From a virus: DNA of 25,780 nucleotides. Of the stretch, positions 1 through 7,490 are shown one piece after another. Position numbers and translations under genes: made by a program. The stretch's first letter is position 1, and every line of letters starts with the position of its first letter. The stretch covers positions 1 to 25,780 of IMG/VR virus record IMGVR_UViG_3300032296_001972. One strand, given 5' to 3'. A model generated the notes under the pieces. The model was not told where the DNA came from, made no database searches, and saw only the letters and a program-made list of their open reading frames with translations.

Positions 1-458
1 AGGGTAAGTGAAATTTCAACAGGGTCGTCTGTTCCCCAATCCATTTCACCCATTGATGTTGCTTGAATAAAAGCACCCTTCAAAGTCCATTCTTCAACCT
101 TGTCACCAACAGGGCCAAGTGTATTGAATGTAATGTCCTTCTTGTAGAAGTCAGAATAACCATCACGACCTGTTACAGACTCGTGTGATAAACGAACCCA
201 TTCCATAACCGCCTGAGCAGCAGATGGAACAATCGGGTCATATAGCTTAATCGTTACTGGTTCCCACTTCGCTTTACCCTTAATCATTCTCTTGACGTTA
301 ATGTGTTCAAGAGTAATTGCATTAAAAGTTACATTCGGTCTTGACGCACCTTTGATAAGGTAAGCAGGAACGCCTTCGATATACATGATAAACCGATTCG
401 CAAGTTTCGGTTCATACGGGGTAAAAAATATTTCGGTAGGGTCAATAAGTTCAGCCAT
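1..458 (-). CDS. 19: Tail tube protein, gp19-like (3' end beyond window)
   Basis: This is the subunit of the inner tube of a contractile tail, through which DNA passes after the sheath contracts. The frame starts at an ATG at 456-458 with a GGAG ribosome site 7 bases upstream and stays open to the left edge, giving about 152 residues; T4 gp19 has 163, so most of the protein is present. The N-terminal part reads MAELIDPTEIFFTPYEPKLA, followed by NRFIMYIEGVPAYLIKGASR, which resembles the gp19-family start (NRF-hydrophobic-I-x-GVPAY-I). Later segments such as VKRMIKGKAKWEPVTIKLYD and SAAQAVMEWVRLSHE also fit the family. It follows the sheath gene, as in T4 (18-19), but is separated from it by a terminator and a promoter-like motif, so it probably has its own transcript. 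Family assignment is from recognition, not a search. Confidence 0.9.
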   Translation of the reverse strand, partial: MAELIDPTEIFFTPYEPKLANRFIMYIEGVPAYLIKGASRPNVTFNAITLEHINVKRMIKGKAKWEPVTIKLYDPIVPSAAQAVMEWVRLSHESVTGRDGYSDFYKKDITFNTLGPVGDKVEEWTLKGAFIQATSMGEMDWGTDDPVEISLT

Positions 459-488
459 TTATTTCTCCAAGTTTAAAAATCTTTCTTT

Positions 489-501
489 CATATAAATATA
501 G
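489..501 (-). promoter_or_regulatory. Candidate late promoter motif before tail tube
   Basis: The coding strand reads TATATTTATATG here, with core TATTTATA at 498-491, 32 bases before the tail tube ATG. It lies just beyond the sheath terminator. The same core recurs before several other genes in this window. It is the exact reverse complement of the T4 late -10 element TATAAATA. Promoter function is inferred from recurrence and position. Confidence 0.45.
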
Positions 502-508
502 TGTTCAA

Positions 509-540
509 TAAAAATTGGGGGAGTGTATTTCAACTCCCCC
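509..540 (-). terminator. Rho-independent terminator after tail sheath
   Basis: On the minus strand a perfect 8-bp GC-rich stem, GGGGGAGT pairing with ACTCCCCC (540-533 and 524-517), encloses an 8-base loop and is followed by AATTTTTATT. It starts 10 bases after the sheath stop codon and ends before the tail tube promoter-like motif. Structure and position are typical of an intrinsic terminator. Confidence 0.85.
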
Positions 541-550
541 GATTATTTCA

Positions 551-2995
551 TTAAGCACCTGGGAATGCCGCACCTGTTGATTGAATGTTGAAGTCAAGAA
601 TGATGAATTCAGCAGTCTTAGCAGGTTGTAAGAACAATTGTCCATAAAGAATGTTACGGTCAATAATGTCAGGTGTGTTGTTAGACTCGTCCATGATAAC
701 ACGGAAGGCATACAAACCTTGACGTTGTTGAATCGACTCAAGATATGGTGTAACAATGTTCAAGAAACGTGTACGTGTTTGTGTTGTGTTTTGTTCGAAC
801 ACAAGGTAACGTGTAGCAGAAGCGATAAACTTCTTAGCAGCGATGAGAAGACGACGAACGTTGATACGGTCAAGAGCAGATGGACGACCTTGAAGTGTCT
901 TCTGACCCCATACACATACTCCTGTTGATGGGAATACAGCGATTGGGTTGATTCTAGCTTCATACAGATCATCTCTTTCTGAATGTGTAAGACGTGTCTT
1001 AACTTCAATAACCTCTGTAAGACCACCGCGATTTAAACCAGCAGGAGCAAACCATTCAGCAGCAACACGGTCGTTGAATGCAAGAACTCCGGGGAGAACA
1101 ACTGACGGTGGAACCCAAACTGGCTTGTTTCTATCTGTGTCAAGAATCTTGACCCACGGATAATAAGTAGCAGCGTAGTTTGAATCAAACGCCTCAACTG
1201 TTGAGATTGCCGTAGCGATATTGTCATCCAATCCGATTGAATCCATAACATAGAACGTATCACCTCTATCTTCACAAATATCTTTAGCATAAGTTGTGAT
1301 TGGTGAGTGGAGTGAGTGAACAACACCAGGTGTCACAATCATGTTAATATCGAACTCATCGGAGTTAGAGATTGTATCAAGTGCCTTCTTGTATGATGTA
1401 TAACCGGCGGCACTTGTTGAAGAGATATCAAATCCTTGTGTGTTACCAGCGACGATATGTGTTCCTGTTTTCTTTTGGAGGTGTGGTTTGTGACCATCGA
1501 ATCCGCCTTGGAATGGAACCATGAACTTACGTGTATCAATTGATGTACTTGTTGATAGACCAATTGAACCCGTGTATGGTGAGGTTGAACTTGGATAGTT
1601 CGCACCAACGTTTTGTGTATAATTACCCAAGTAGAAATCTGCATTCGAACCAGTTGTTGTTTCAGAAGAAACAGGAAGTGGTTTCAAATAATTTTGATTG
1701 TCTGTATTTGTGAAATCATAGCTAAATCCATAATAAACACGTCTGTTATAAGCACCGGCAGAAGTTTGTGCCGATACAAATGAAGCAGAAGCTGGTTGTG
1801 TGAAATCAGAAGGAATCGGTGACTTCAGGGCACGGAATCCAAATGGCACAAGTGTTGCAGATACAGCACCATTTGCCACACCTTCTGTTACTTCAACACG
1901 AATATACTTTGACTTGTTAGAATAATCTCCATTTATAACAACCTTTCCTTCTGATGTGATTGTCACGTATCTATCACCAATAACTCTAGAGATATACTTT
2001 GGAGAATTTGGATCAAGACTAACCTTATATTGTTCTACAATATTTGGACGCAAATCTTCGTCATCAGTTGTAAATGGTGAACCATAAATTCCTGATTGAT
2101 CAACATAACGAACCACTACATCAAAATCACCATACTCAGAACCAGCTATTGTTCCAGCTGGACGAACGTTTGCAATACCAACTTTTACTTCGTAGTTAGC
2201 ATGAACACCATGAGAAAGTGTGTGGAAACGGAATAGATCATTTGTTACAGCACCAATCTTTTGTGAAGTGATCCACGGAGTTGAAGCTTCTTTGTAAGAA
2301 TCTGTAAAGTTCCAAGAAACACCACCAGCTGAACCTGTTTCAATTATAAGTGTTGTTGTTGGGTCGGCAGCTAGTGAAGCAGATGCCTGTTTACCGAACA
2401 ATACATAGTTGTAAACAGCGTGTGTACCGTCGGCTGTATATCCGTACAAGTCACCAATATACGATGTTGAGTTTGGATTTATAGAAGCACTATACGGTGT
2501 TCCATTTTCGTCTACAGCACCACCTGTGAAGGTAGATGTGTCAGTTGTAAATGTACCAGAGACAGTTAATACAAAGCTACCACTTTCATTTGAAGCAAGT
2601 GTTGATTGGTTGAATAAATCAGCGGCATCAGCACTTGTTACAACAAATGTTGGGTGAAGAAGACTGATTAATTTTTTACCCCAGCTACCTGTAGCAACAA
2701 GCGCAACTGGATAATCGAGTGAATAACCACCTGAGCCGAGAACTCGGACGATGGTCGCACTACCCGCATTTGTCAGGTAGCTCTTTGCAGTATAAGGAAG
2801 ATATGATTTTTCATACCCACCGCCAAATTTTGTTATAAAATCGCCGTACCCTTCAACTACCGTAGGAACAAAAGCTGGGCCTTTAAGTGTTGGGCCTATA
2901 AGAGCCGCACCGATTTGACCGATTCCCTGTGGTAAGAATGAAAGATCCTTTTCGATTGTAAACACGCCAGGACTTACAATTCTTTCATTAGCCAC
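551..2995 (-). CDS. 18: Tail sheath protein, gp18-like
   Basis: This is the contractile tail sheath subunit, whose contraction drives the tube into the host envelope. The protein has 814 residues against 659 for T4 gp18. The first 90 residues (ERIVSPGVFTIEKD, then a GAALIGPTLKGPAF stretch and SATIVRVLG) and the last 330 residues look like the conserved sheath core. C-terminal hallmarks are GQKTLQGRPSALDRINVRRL, AAKKFIASATRYLVFEQNT and ESNNTPDIIDRNILYGQLFL. Residues of roughly 100-460 are Ser/Thr/Gly-rich and low in recognisable conservation, and probably form surface domains. The start is GTG at 2995-2993, with a GGAG ribosome site 7 bases upstream. The gene is flanked by a promoter-like motif upstream and a strong terminator downstream. 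C-rich synonymous codons (TTC, AAC, ATC) are common, as in the capsid gene, which suggests high expression. Confidence 0.95.
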   Translation of the reverse strand: MANERIVSPGVFTIEKDLSFLPQGIGQIGAALIGPTLKGPAFVPTVVEGYGDFITKFGGGYEKSYLPYTAKSYLTNAGSATIVRVLGSGGYSLDYPVALVATGSWGKKLISLLHPTFVVTSADAADLFNQSTLASNESGSFVLTVSGTFTTDTSTFTGGAVDENGTPYSASINPNSTSYIGDLYGYTADGTHAVYNYVLFGKQASASLAADPTTTLIIETGSAGGVSWNFTDSYKEASTPWITSQKIGAVTNDLFRFHTLSHGVHANYEVKVGIANVRPAGTIAGSEYGDFDVVVRYVDQSGIYGSPFTTDDEDLRPNIVEQYKVSLDPNSPKYISRVIGDRYVTITSEGKVVINGDYSNKSKYIRVEVTEGVANGAVSATLVPFGFRALKSPIPSDFTQPASASFVSAQTSAGAYNRRVYYGFSYDFTNTDNQNYLKPLPVSSETTTGSNADFYLGNYTQNVGANYPSSTSPYTGSIGLSTSTSIDTRKFMVPFQGGFDGHKPHLQKKTGTHIVAGNTQGFDISSTSAAGYTSYKKALDTISNSDEFDINMIVTPGVVHSLHSPITTYAKDICEDRGDTFYVMDSIGLDDNIATAISTVEAFDSNYAATYYPWVKILDTDRNKPVWVPPSVVLPGVLAFNDRVAAEWFAPAGLNRGGLTEVIEVKTRLTHSERDDLYEARINPIAVFPSTGVCVWGQKTLQGRPSALDRINVRRLLIAAKKFIASATRYLVFEQNTTQTRTRFLNIVTPYLESIQQRQGLYAFRVIMDESNNTPDIIDRNILYGQLFLQPAKTAEFIILDFNIQSTGAAFPGA

Positions 2996-3030
2996 TATTT
3001 ATCTCCAAAAAAATGATATAATTGTCTCTG

Positions 3031-3040
3031 ATATAAATAT
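3031..3040 (-). promoter_or_regulatory. Candidate late promoter motif before tail sheath
   Basis: The coding strand reads ATATTTATAT, with the TATTTATA core 36 bases before the GTG start of the sheath. This is one of the recurrent coding-strand TATTTATA elements of the window. Its position upstream of the ribosome site, with no gene overlapping it, supports a promoter role, but function is inferred. Confidence 0.45.
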
Positions 3041-3057
3041 GGATTAAAAAATCCAAA

Positions 3058-3342
3058 TTATTCAGTTGATGGAATAAATCTTCCAGAATCTAAATCAAGA
3101 ACACCGTCACCGTATTTGTCATTTAATTTATTAACAAGTTCCTTTTCTTTACTTTGTAATTCTTCATACTTTGCAAATAGCTCTGTGCGAAAACTTTCAA
3201 GGTCAGAAAGCCTCTTTCTTAATAAATGTAATTCGACTTCGACTTGGCCTATTTGGGCAGTTACTGCCGCATAATCAGACTGTAATCCTTTTACTTCCTC
3301 GATGTCATTTGATTCGAATTCTTTTCCAATTTGTTCAGACAT
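3058..3342 (-). CDS. Small coiled-coil protein, function unknown
   Basis: This 94-residue protein is not one I recognise. Residues of about 12-72 are charged and leucine-rich with heptad-like spacing (for example VELHLLRKRLSDLESF), which predicts one long coiled-coil helix. The C-terminus (KYGDGVLDLDSGRFIPSTE) looks like a short folded or extended tail. There is no signal peptide or membrane segment. The ATG at 3342 has GAGAGG about 6 bases upstream. The gene sits alone between the gp15-like tail-completion gene and the sheath, so it could be a minor tail component or an assembly chaperone; this is inference from position only. The C-terminal dipeptides and charge pattern give no enzymatic hint. 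Confidence 0.8.
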   Translation of the reverse strand: MSEQIGKEFESNDIEEVKGLQSDYAAVTAQIGQVEVELHLLRKRLSDLESFRTELFAKYEELQSKEKELVNKLNDKYGDGVLDLDSGRFIPSTE

Positions 3343-3387
3343 AAAAACCTCTCATTAACTATAAAAATATAACCTGTATACATATAA

Positions 3388-4389
3388 TTATGGTTCTAAT
3401 TCCGTAGGATATACATCTGGACTTCTGTTTAGTGAAGTATCTTCAAAATAATTTAATCTACGTTGTAAATCGTCTGCCTTATCTTTATCATTTGCGTTTA
3501 TCGTTCTAAACGGATCTTCTGAAAATACGGTGTTATTTTGAGCTATAGCAGTATTTACATCACGAAATGCCTCAGAGACAAATGTAACTTTGTTTGGAGT
3601 TATAGTACGTTTTGTTGTTACTTCTCCAGCAACTTCTTTTGGTAATAGATATGCGTGTATAACTAATTGAAAATTGGCACGAACTATTCTATCCTGCCCT
3701 GTTGTGTTATTATCTTCCATACTTAAATTCTGAATATTAGAAGCAAATTTAAAGAAGTTTTTATCTCCAAATGATTTACCACCGTGATATACAAAATTTT
3801 CAATTACATTATTTAATTGAGTTTGATATTCACACCAAATAATAAAATCATATGTTACATCAACATAGTCAGGGATTGGAGTAACAAAGTATTCTTTTGG
3901 TGTTTTTACCCCATACAAGGAAGAAAACTTATCATATGGTGCAAGTCTACTATATTTTTGTGCCGTATAATAGGCAATCTGGTTTGTAGTTGCAACCTTA
4001 TTTCGTTTTAACTGTTGGTTAATGTCAACAGCCGAACGTCTGAATGTAAGAAGTGGGACGAGAGTTTTACCTTTCTTGTCTTTTAAATATCCATTTCTTT
4101 GTATTGACGCCCATTTTTCCGAATTTGCATACAAACTCGGTACTGTTACAAAGTCATCATTATCTAATATTTTTAACTTCATTGTATTGTCTATGTACGA
4201 CTTTACAGCAAAGTCAACGTCATATAATGTCACACCGATTGGACGAATCGTGTCTTTATCACGTCTAATTTGTGTTTGTCTTCCTATTCCTAAATCTATT
4301 CTCGGATTTTGTTGAGAGTTTTTATCATCAATAAAAGTATCACGAGTTCTTTTTATAGGAGGTTTACGGTATGGGGATGAGTTCTTCAT
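3388..4389 (-). CDS. Tail completion / sheath stabiliser, gp15-like
   Basis: The protein has 333 residues; T4 gp15 has 272. In T4, gp15 caps the finished tail and docks it to the head neck. The first 50 residues are basic, hydrophilic and probably disordered. The most conserved-looking part is residues 171-250: PIPDYVDVTYDFIIWCEYQT, a helix NNVIENFV, and IVRANFQLVIHAYLLP. This pattern of a beta strand, an IIW-x-EY turn, an amphipathic helix and a final hydrophobic strand is familiar from tail terminator/sheath-stabiliser proteins of T4-like phages. Its ATG overlaps the stop of the upstream gp14-like gene by one base (TAATG), so the two are translationally coupled. The gene order 13-14-15-like supports the call. 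It could instead be a gp3-type tube terminator. Confidence 0.5.
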   Translation of the reverse strand: MKNSSPYRKPPIKRTRDTFIDDKNSQQNPRIDLGIGRQTQIRRDKDTIRPIGVTLYDVDFAVKSYIDNTMKLKILDNDDFVTVPSLYANSEKWASIQRNGYLKDKKGKTLVPLLTFRRSAVDINQQLKRNKVATTNQIAYYTAQKYSRLAPYDKFSSLYGVKTPKEYFVTPIPDYVDVTYDFIIWCEYQTQLNNVIENFVYHGGKSFGDKNFFKFASNIQNLSMEDNNTTGQDRIVRANFQLVIHAYLLPKEVAGEVTTKRTITPNKVTFVSEAFRDVNTAIAQNNTVFSEDPFRTINANDKDKADDLQRRLNYFEDTSLNRSPDVYPTELEP

Positions 4390-4913
4390 TAGATGTTATC
4401 CGGTAAATCATTTGAATCAAATCTTGGTGCAGAACGAACTTCCTCAATATGAATACGAGAACGTCTTGTCAAGTGTGTATTAGCGATGATAGAAACATTA
4501 TGTCCCCATCTTTCTGTTGCAAATGAGTAGTCGGGATTCTTACCACCGAAATATTGGTTTTCAAGAATACCGTCCACTTCCCAATATTCACCATTATACT
4601 CGATAACATCACCAACTTCAACATATGTTTCATAGTCTTTTAGTAACTCTCTAATGAATCCAAAATCACAAGGTTGTGTGTAATCTTGACCAAACTCCGT
4701 TCCTTCAAATGTTTGTTCTTGACGATTAATTAAAGCCGGTATCTTTATTGGTTGATGATAAACTTTTTTATCAGATTCATCATAGATGTTCGTCTTAGTA
4801 TCATCGAGTGATAACTTATATAAAGAAACTTCGGTATCAATAATATCTACAATGAGTTCCATATTCACCTTATGAACCAATGAAGCATCTCTTTGTCCAT
4901 GAAATAGTGGCAT
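4389..4913 (-). CDS. Neck protein, gp14-like
   Basis: This 174-residue protein lies between the gp13-like and gp15-like genes, the place of gene 14 in T4, whose product (256 residues) forms the neck with gp13. It opens with HGQRDASLVHKVNMELI and contains TYVEVGDVIEYNGEYWEVDG at about residues 96-115, a beta-hairpin-like stretch, then an aromatic segment (ENQYFGGKNPDYSF) and an Arg-rich end (TRRSRIH). The VGDVIEYNGEYWEVD pattern is common in phage head-tail joining proteins with a small beta-barrel. It is 4 bases from the upstream stop and overlaps the next start by one base, so it belongs to a tight operon with both neighbours. It is shorter than T4 gp14, and the call rests on context plus a weak pattern. 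Confidence 0.5.
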   Translation of the reverse strand: MPLFHGQRDASLVHKVNMELIVDIIDTEVSLYKLSLDDTKTNIYDESDKKVYHQPIKIPALINRQEQTFEGTEFGQDYTQPCDFGFIRELLKDYETYVEVGDVIEYNGEYWEVDGILENQYFGGKNPDYSFATERWGHNVSIIANTHLTRRSRIHIEEVRSAPRFDSNDLPDNI

Positions 4914-4917
4914 TAAA

Positions 4918-6069
4918 TTACCCTATGTAAATTTTAAGTGGCGTTGCATTCAAAGAAACACCCAAAGACTCTACCTCAGCTCGTTTCGCCTCAAGAAGTT
5001 TTGAACGTGTCATTGTGTCTAACATTGTTCTTAATTGTTCAACTAAAAATTGTTTTTCGGTCGTAGCCGCTGTTAATAAATCCGCAGCATTAAGAGTTGT
5101 TTCTCCGTTCGGAATTGGAATAGTTCCATACTTACCACGAATATATCCCAACATTTCTTTTGCTAATGCAAGACCATATGAATATATCCAGTTTTTACCA
5201 ACAGAATTTATGTTAGAATAAACCATAAAATCATAAGGAGCATTTGACATATCAGATACAAGAGATGTTACTCCAGAACCACTTATAGGTTGATACTTTA
5301 AAGGATTTGAACGTTCTTCTTTAACGATATACTCAATCCAAAGTTTAAAATTTTTAACAGGGACCGGAAATATTCTTAATTCATTATTGATGAGTTCAAA
5401 TGAATATGAAGACTTTCGCATAAGGTCATTGAATTCAATTGCCTGAATACGAAGTAAGTCTGCATACATAGGCATCAACATAAATGATACCCCCGTTGAA
5501 TAAGCACCAAAACCGAATGTATCTAACATCGCCTGATTACCCAAGTATGGGTCATAGAAACGAATGGATGCCGGTGGTGAGTAGTGGTGAACTTTTTTAA
5601 TTTCGATGGAACTTGTTGGATTATACACATCTCGGATAAGAGAATCTAAATTATATCGTTGCTTATCCATTTGAATATCTATGGATGCGGAATAAAATTT
5701 GACATTGCCATTTGTAAAAGTTTCAGAACCATACTCGGTTGCCAACTGAATTAAACCGCCCATGTTTGTTGAGATATTCTCGTGGGTAAGGTTATTATTC
5801 GTAGGTGTGCCAAGAATACTCAACATATTTTGTTGGATATTAAACTGATTTACATTATATGAATATTCATATATTGCTTCTTCAAAACAGGCATAAAAAT
5901 TTACATCCTGTAATTCCACGTCTACAATTGGATATCCCAATCTTTTTGCACACCAATTAGCAAACTTATCAGTATCTCCTTGAAATTGTGCATCTGCATC
6001 AAATGTTCCGAACGGTGTACTACCTGTTGCAAAAGATGATGAACCTGGCCATATAGGAATATCAGTCAT
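4918..6069 (-). CDS. 13: Neck protein, gp13-like
   Basis: This 383-residue protein resembles the T4 gp13 family (309 residues in T4), which completes the head and forms the neck with gp14. After a Ser/Gly/Phe-rich N-terminal 30 residues, residues 34-75 read FANWCAKRLGYPIVDVELQD, then FYACFEEAIYEYSYNVNQF. This matches the family's characteristic N-terminal helical signature of a short helix, LG-x-P-hydrophobic-V-x-hydrophobic-E-hydrophobic-D and an acidic-aromatic helix. Later, LWIEYIVKEE and YGLALAKEMLGYIRGKYGTI are also typical of neck proteins that end in a helical bundle. The ATG at 6069 follows AAGAGA and lies 9 bases after the phoH stop, so it is cotranscribed with phoH. Confidence is moderate to high because motif and neighbours agree. 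Confidence 0.75.
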   Translation of the reverse strand: MTDIPIWPGSSSFATGSTPFGTFDADAQFQGDTDKFANWCAKRLGYPIVDVELQDVNFYACFEEAIYEYSYNVNQFNIQQNMLSILGTPTNNNLTHENISTNMGGLIQLATEYGSETFTNGNVKFYSASIDIQMDKQRYNLDSLIRDVYNPTSSIEIKKVHHYSPPASIRFYDPYLGNQAMLDTFGFGAYSTGVSFMLMPMYADLLRIQAIEFNDLMRKSSYSFELINNELRIFPVPVKNFKLWIEYIVKEERSNPLKYQPISGSGVTSLVSDMSNAPYDFMVYSNINSVGKNWIYSYGLALAKEMLGYIRGKYGTIPIPNGETTLNAADLLTAATTEKQFLVEQLRTMLDTMTRSKLLEAKRAEVESLGVSLNATPLKIYIG

Positions 6070-6078
6070 TTATGTCTC

Positions 6079-6804
6079 TTATTTCTGTTCTTCAAAAAAG
6101 TTCAATATAGAATCAACTATTGGATGACGGTGATTTGTTTTTAGTTCGTATGCACCAAGACCAGAAACCGCGTTGACCATATTAAATAAATATGGAAAAC
6201 CAGAGTCTTTCTTGTTTTTCAAATCCGTTTGTGATATATCACCACAAATCAACATCTTTGAGTTAGTACCAAGACGGGATAGAATCATTTCCATCTGTGA
6301 TTTTGTTACGTTTTGTGCCTCATCAACAATAACACAGGCGTTTACGAAGGTTCTACCACGAAGAAATGAAATCGGTGCAATCTCGATAGTGTTTTCATTT
6401 ATTAATTTGTCAATTCTTGGTTTACCATACAACATATACATATTGGCATGAATTGGTGCAACCCACGGATTCATTTTTTCTTTGATGTCACCTGGTAAGA
6501 AACCAATATCCTCATTAGATACGGTTGGTCGTGTGATGATTATTCTTTCTACTTCACGATAGAAAAGATGTTCGAGTGCAATCTGTGTGGCCAATAATGT
6601 CTTGCCTGAACCGGCTTTTCCCGTTAGAACTGAAATTGTATCTTTCAGTATTTCTGCCTTTACTTCTTTTTGTTCCGCGTTCAAAGACAAATTGAACTGT
6701 ATCTTGTTCTTGATTTGTTTTCGCCCTTTCTTTATACCGTTTACTTCTATTCCCACAACTTCTTCCTCTATAACATATTCGTCTGAATGTTCATTCATTC
6801 TCAT
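6079..6804 (-). CDS. phoH: PhoH-family P-loop ATPase
   Basis: This cytoplasmic P-loop ATPase of the PhoH family has 241 residues. Walker A is GKAGSGKT (62-69), Walker B is VIVDEAQN (158-165), and the family motifs ITRPTVSNEDIGFLPGD (90-106), ISFLRGR (145-151) and ICGDISQTDL (186-195) are intact, so an active enzyme is expected. The first 40 residues are a charged extension that replaces the N-terminal PIN domain of PhoH2-type proteins. Phage PhoH is widespread, especially in marine phages; its role is unsettled, with RNA metabolism (helicase or ribonuclease-linked) and phosphate-stress links proposed. The ATG has GTAGGAG upstream, embedded in the stop region of the preceding GAF-like gene. 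Placement directly before the gp13-like neck gene puts an enzyme in the late structural operon. Confidence 0.95.
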   Translation of the reverse strand: MRMNEHSDEYVIEEEVVGIEVNGIKKGRKQIKNKIQFNLSLNAEQKEVKAEILKDTISVLTGKAGSGKTLLATQIALEHLFYREVERIIITRPTVSNEDIGFLPGDIKEKMNPWVAPIHANMYMLYGKPRIDKLINENTIEIAPISFLRGRTFVNACVIVDEAQNVTKSQMEMILSRLGTNSKMLICGDISQTDLKNKKDSGFPYLFNMVNAVSGLGAYELKTNHRHPIVDSILNFFEEQK

Positions 6805-6813
6805 AAAAAACTC

Positions 6814-7413
6814 CTACAAAAGTTTAGAAAGGGTTTCTCCTATTACTTTACCGTCTTGTTTGAGTTCCACATAAGAATTTTCTATGTTTTTTAATTTATG
6901 TGTCCACTCAAACCCAACCATACCGACTAGTTCTATACCGCGCACTATTGGATATACCACAGCGGTTTTTGTGCCTCTTTGAGCAAAAAAGGCACGAGTT
7001 AAAATATCATCTATATCTTCTGTTATTGGAAATATACCACGTTCACTTCTAACAACATCAACTAAACCAGAATAAAGAGAAATCGGAAGATTTTGATATT
7101 CTTTGAATTCTGTTGAGACGCCGTCTTCGAGTGCTTCAAATGTTGTTGAAAGTTTGGTCATTGATTTGCCCGTACCGTATTTACCGCCATTGTGACGTTG
7201 AAGGATAAAGGCACGTTGTGCTCCATACTCATGGAGTTGTTGTTCTATAATTGTTTGAACCAATTTTGATTGGGAAATTTCGCGGGTAATCTTACGGTGT
7301 TTGTATTCGCCGTACTTGTACTTCAGGAACCATGAGAGAAATACACCCAGTAGGGTGACTGCACTTGATACTCCAAGTCGTATCACATCTATGTAATCAG
7401 TGAATAGTTCCAT
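6814..7413 (-). CDS. Membrane-anchored GAF-like domain protein
   Basis: This 199-residue protein has one predicted transmembrane helix near the N-terminus (about 10-30, GVSSAVTLLGVFLSWFLKY), followed by basic residues (KYKYGEYKHRK), which suggests a cytoplasmic C-terminus. Residues of about 60-175 look like a divergent GAF sensory domain: RAFILQRHNGG (68-77), a middle KLSTTFEALEDGVS segment (87-100), and a terminal strand pair with AVVYPIVRG and ELVGMVGFEW (151-170). The small-molecule ligand, if any, is unknown. The short GAF fold without a kinase or cyclase suggests a sensor or protein-binding role at the host inner membrane; a holin-regulating or superinfection role is speculation. It lies 9 bases upstream of phoH and shares its ribosome site region. 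There is no clear Shine-Dalgarno sequence before its own ATG, which follows an inverted repeat. Confidence 0.6.
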   Translation of the reverse strand: MELFTDYIDVIRLGVSSAVTLLGVFLSWFLKYKYGEYKHRKITREISQSKLVQTIIEQQLHEYGAQRAFILQRHNGGKYGTGKSMTKLSTTFEALEDGVSTEFKEYQNLPISLYSGLVDVVRSERGIFPITEDIDDILTRAFFAQRGTKTAVVYPIVRGIELVGMVGFEWTHKLKNIENSYVELKQDGKVIGETLSKLL

Positions 7414-7416
7414 ATT

Positions 7417-7445
7417 CTATAAATAGAGTTTTTATCCATTTATAG
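7417..7445 (-). promoter_or_regulatory. Inverted repeat with TATTTATA just before the GAF-like gene
   Basis: Two perfect 8-base arms, CTATAAAT and ATTTATAG on the coding strand, flank a 13-base spacer. The downstream arm contains the recurrent TATTTATA core and ends 3 bases before the ATG at 7413; the upstream arm contains CTATAAAT, close to the T4 late -10 element. No Shine-Dalgarno sequence is seen between the arms and the ATG. It could be a promoter giving a near-leaderless transcript, an operator-like site, or a translation-blocking hairpin. Function is inferred. Confidence 0.35.
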
Positions 7446-7490
7446 TGTATTTTTAGCACCTATACTGAAATTTAATATTTAAATAAATAA

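Noticed and set aside
638-928. Open frame on the plus strand inside the sheath gene, and similar plus-strand frames elsewhere
   Set aside because: It runs antisense to a clearly conserved gene, has no ribosome site, and its translation is low-complexity and unlike any protein. The same holds for all other plus-strand frames in the window.
3041-3054. Small hairpin (TGGATT/AATCCA on the coding strand) upstream of the sheath
   Set aside because: The stem is short and AT-rich and no T-tract follows it, so it is not a convincing terminator.
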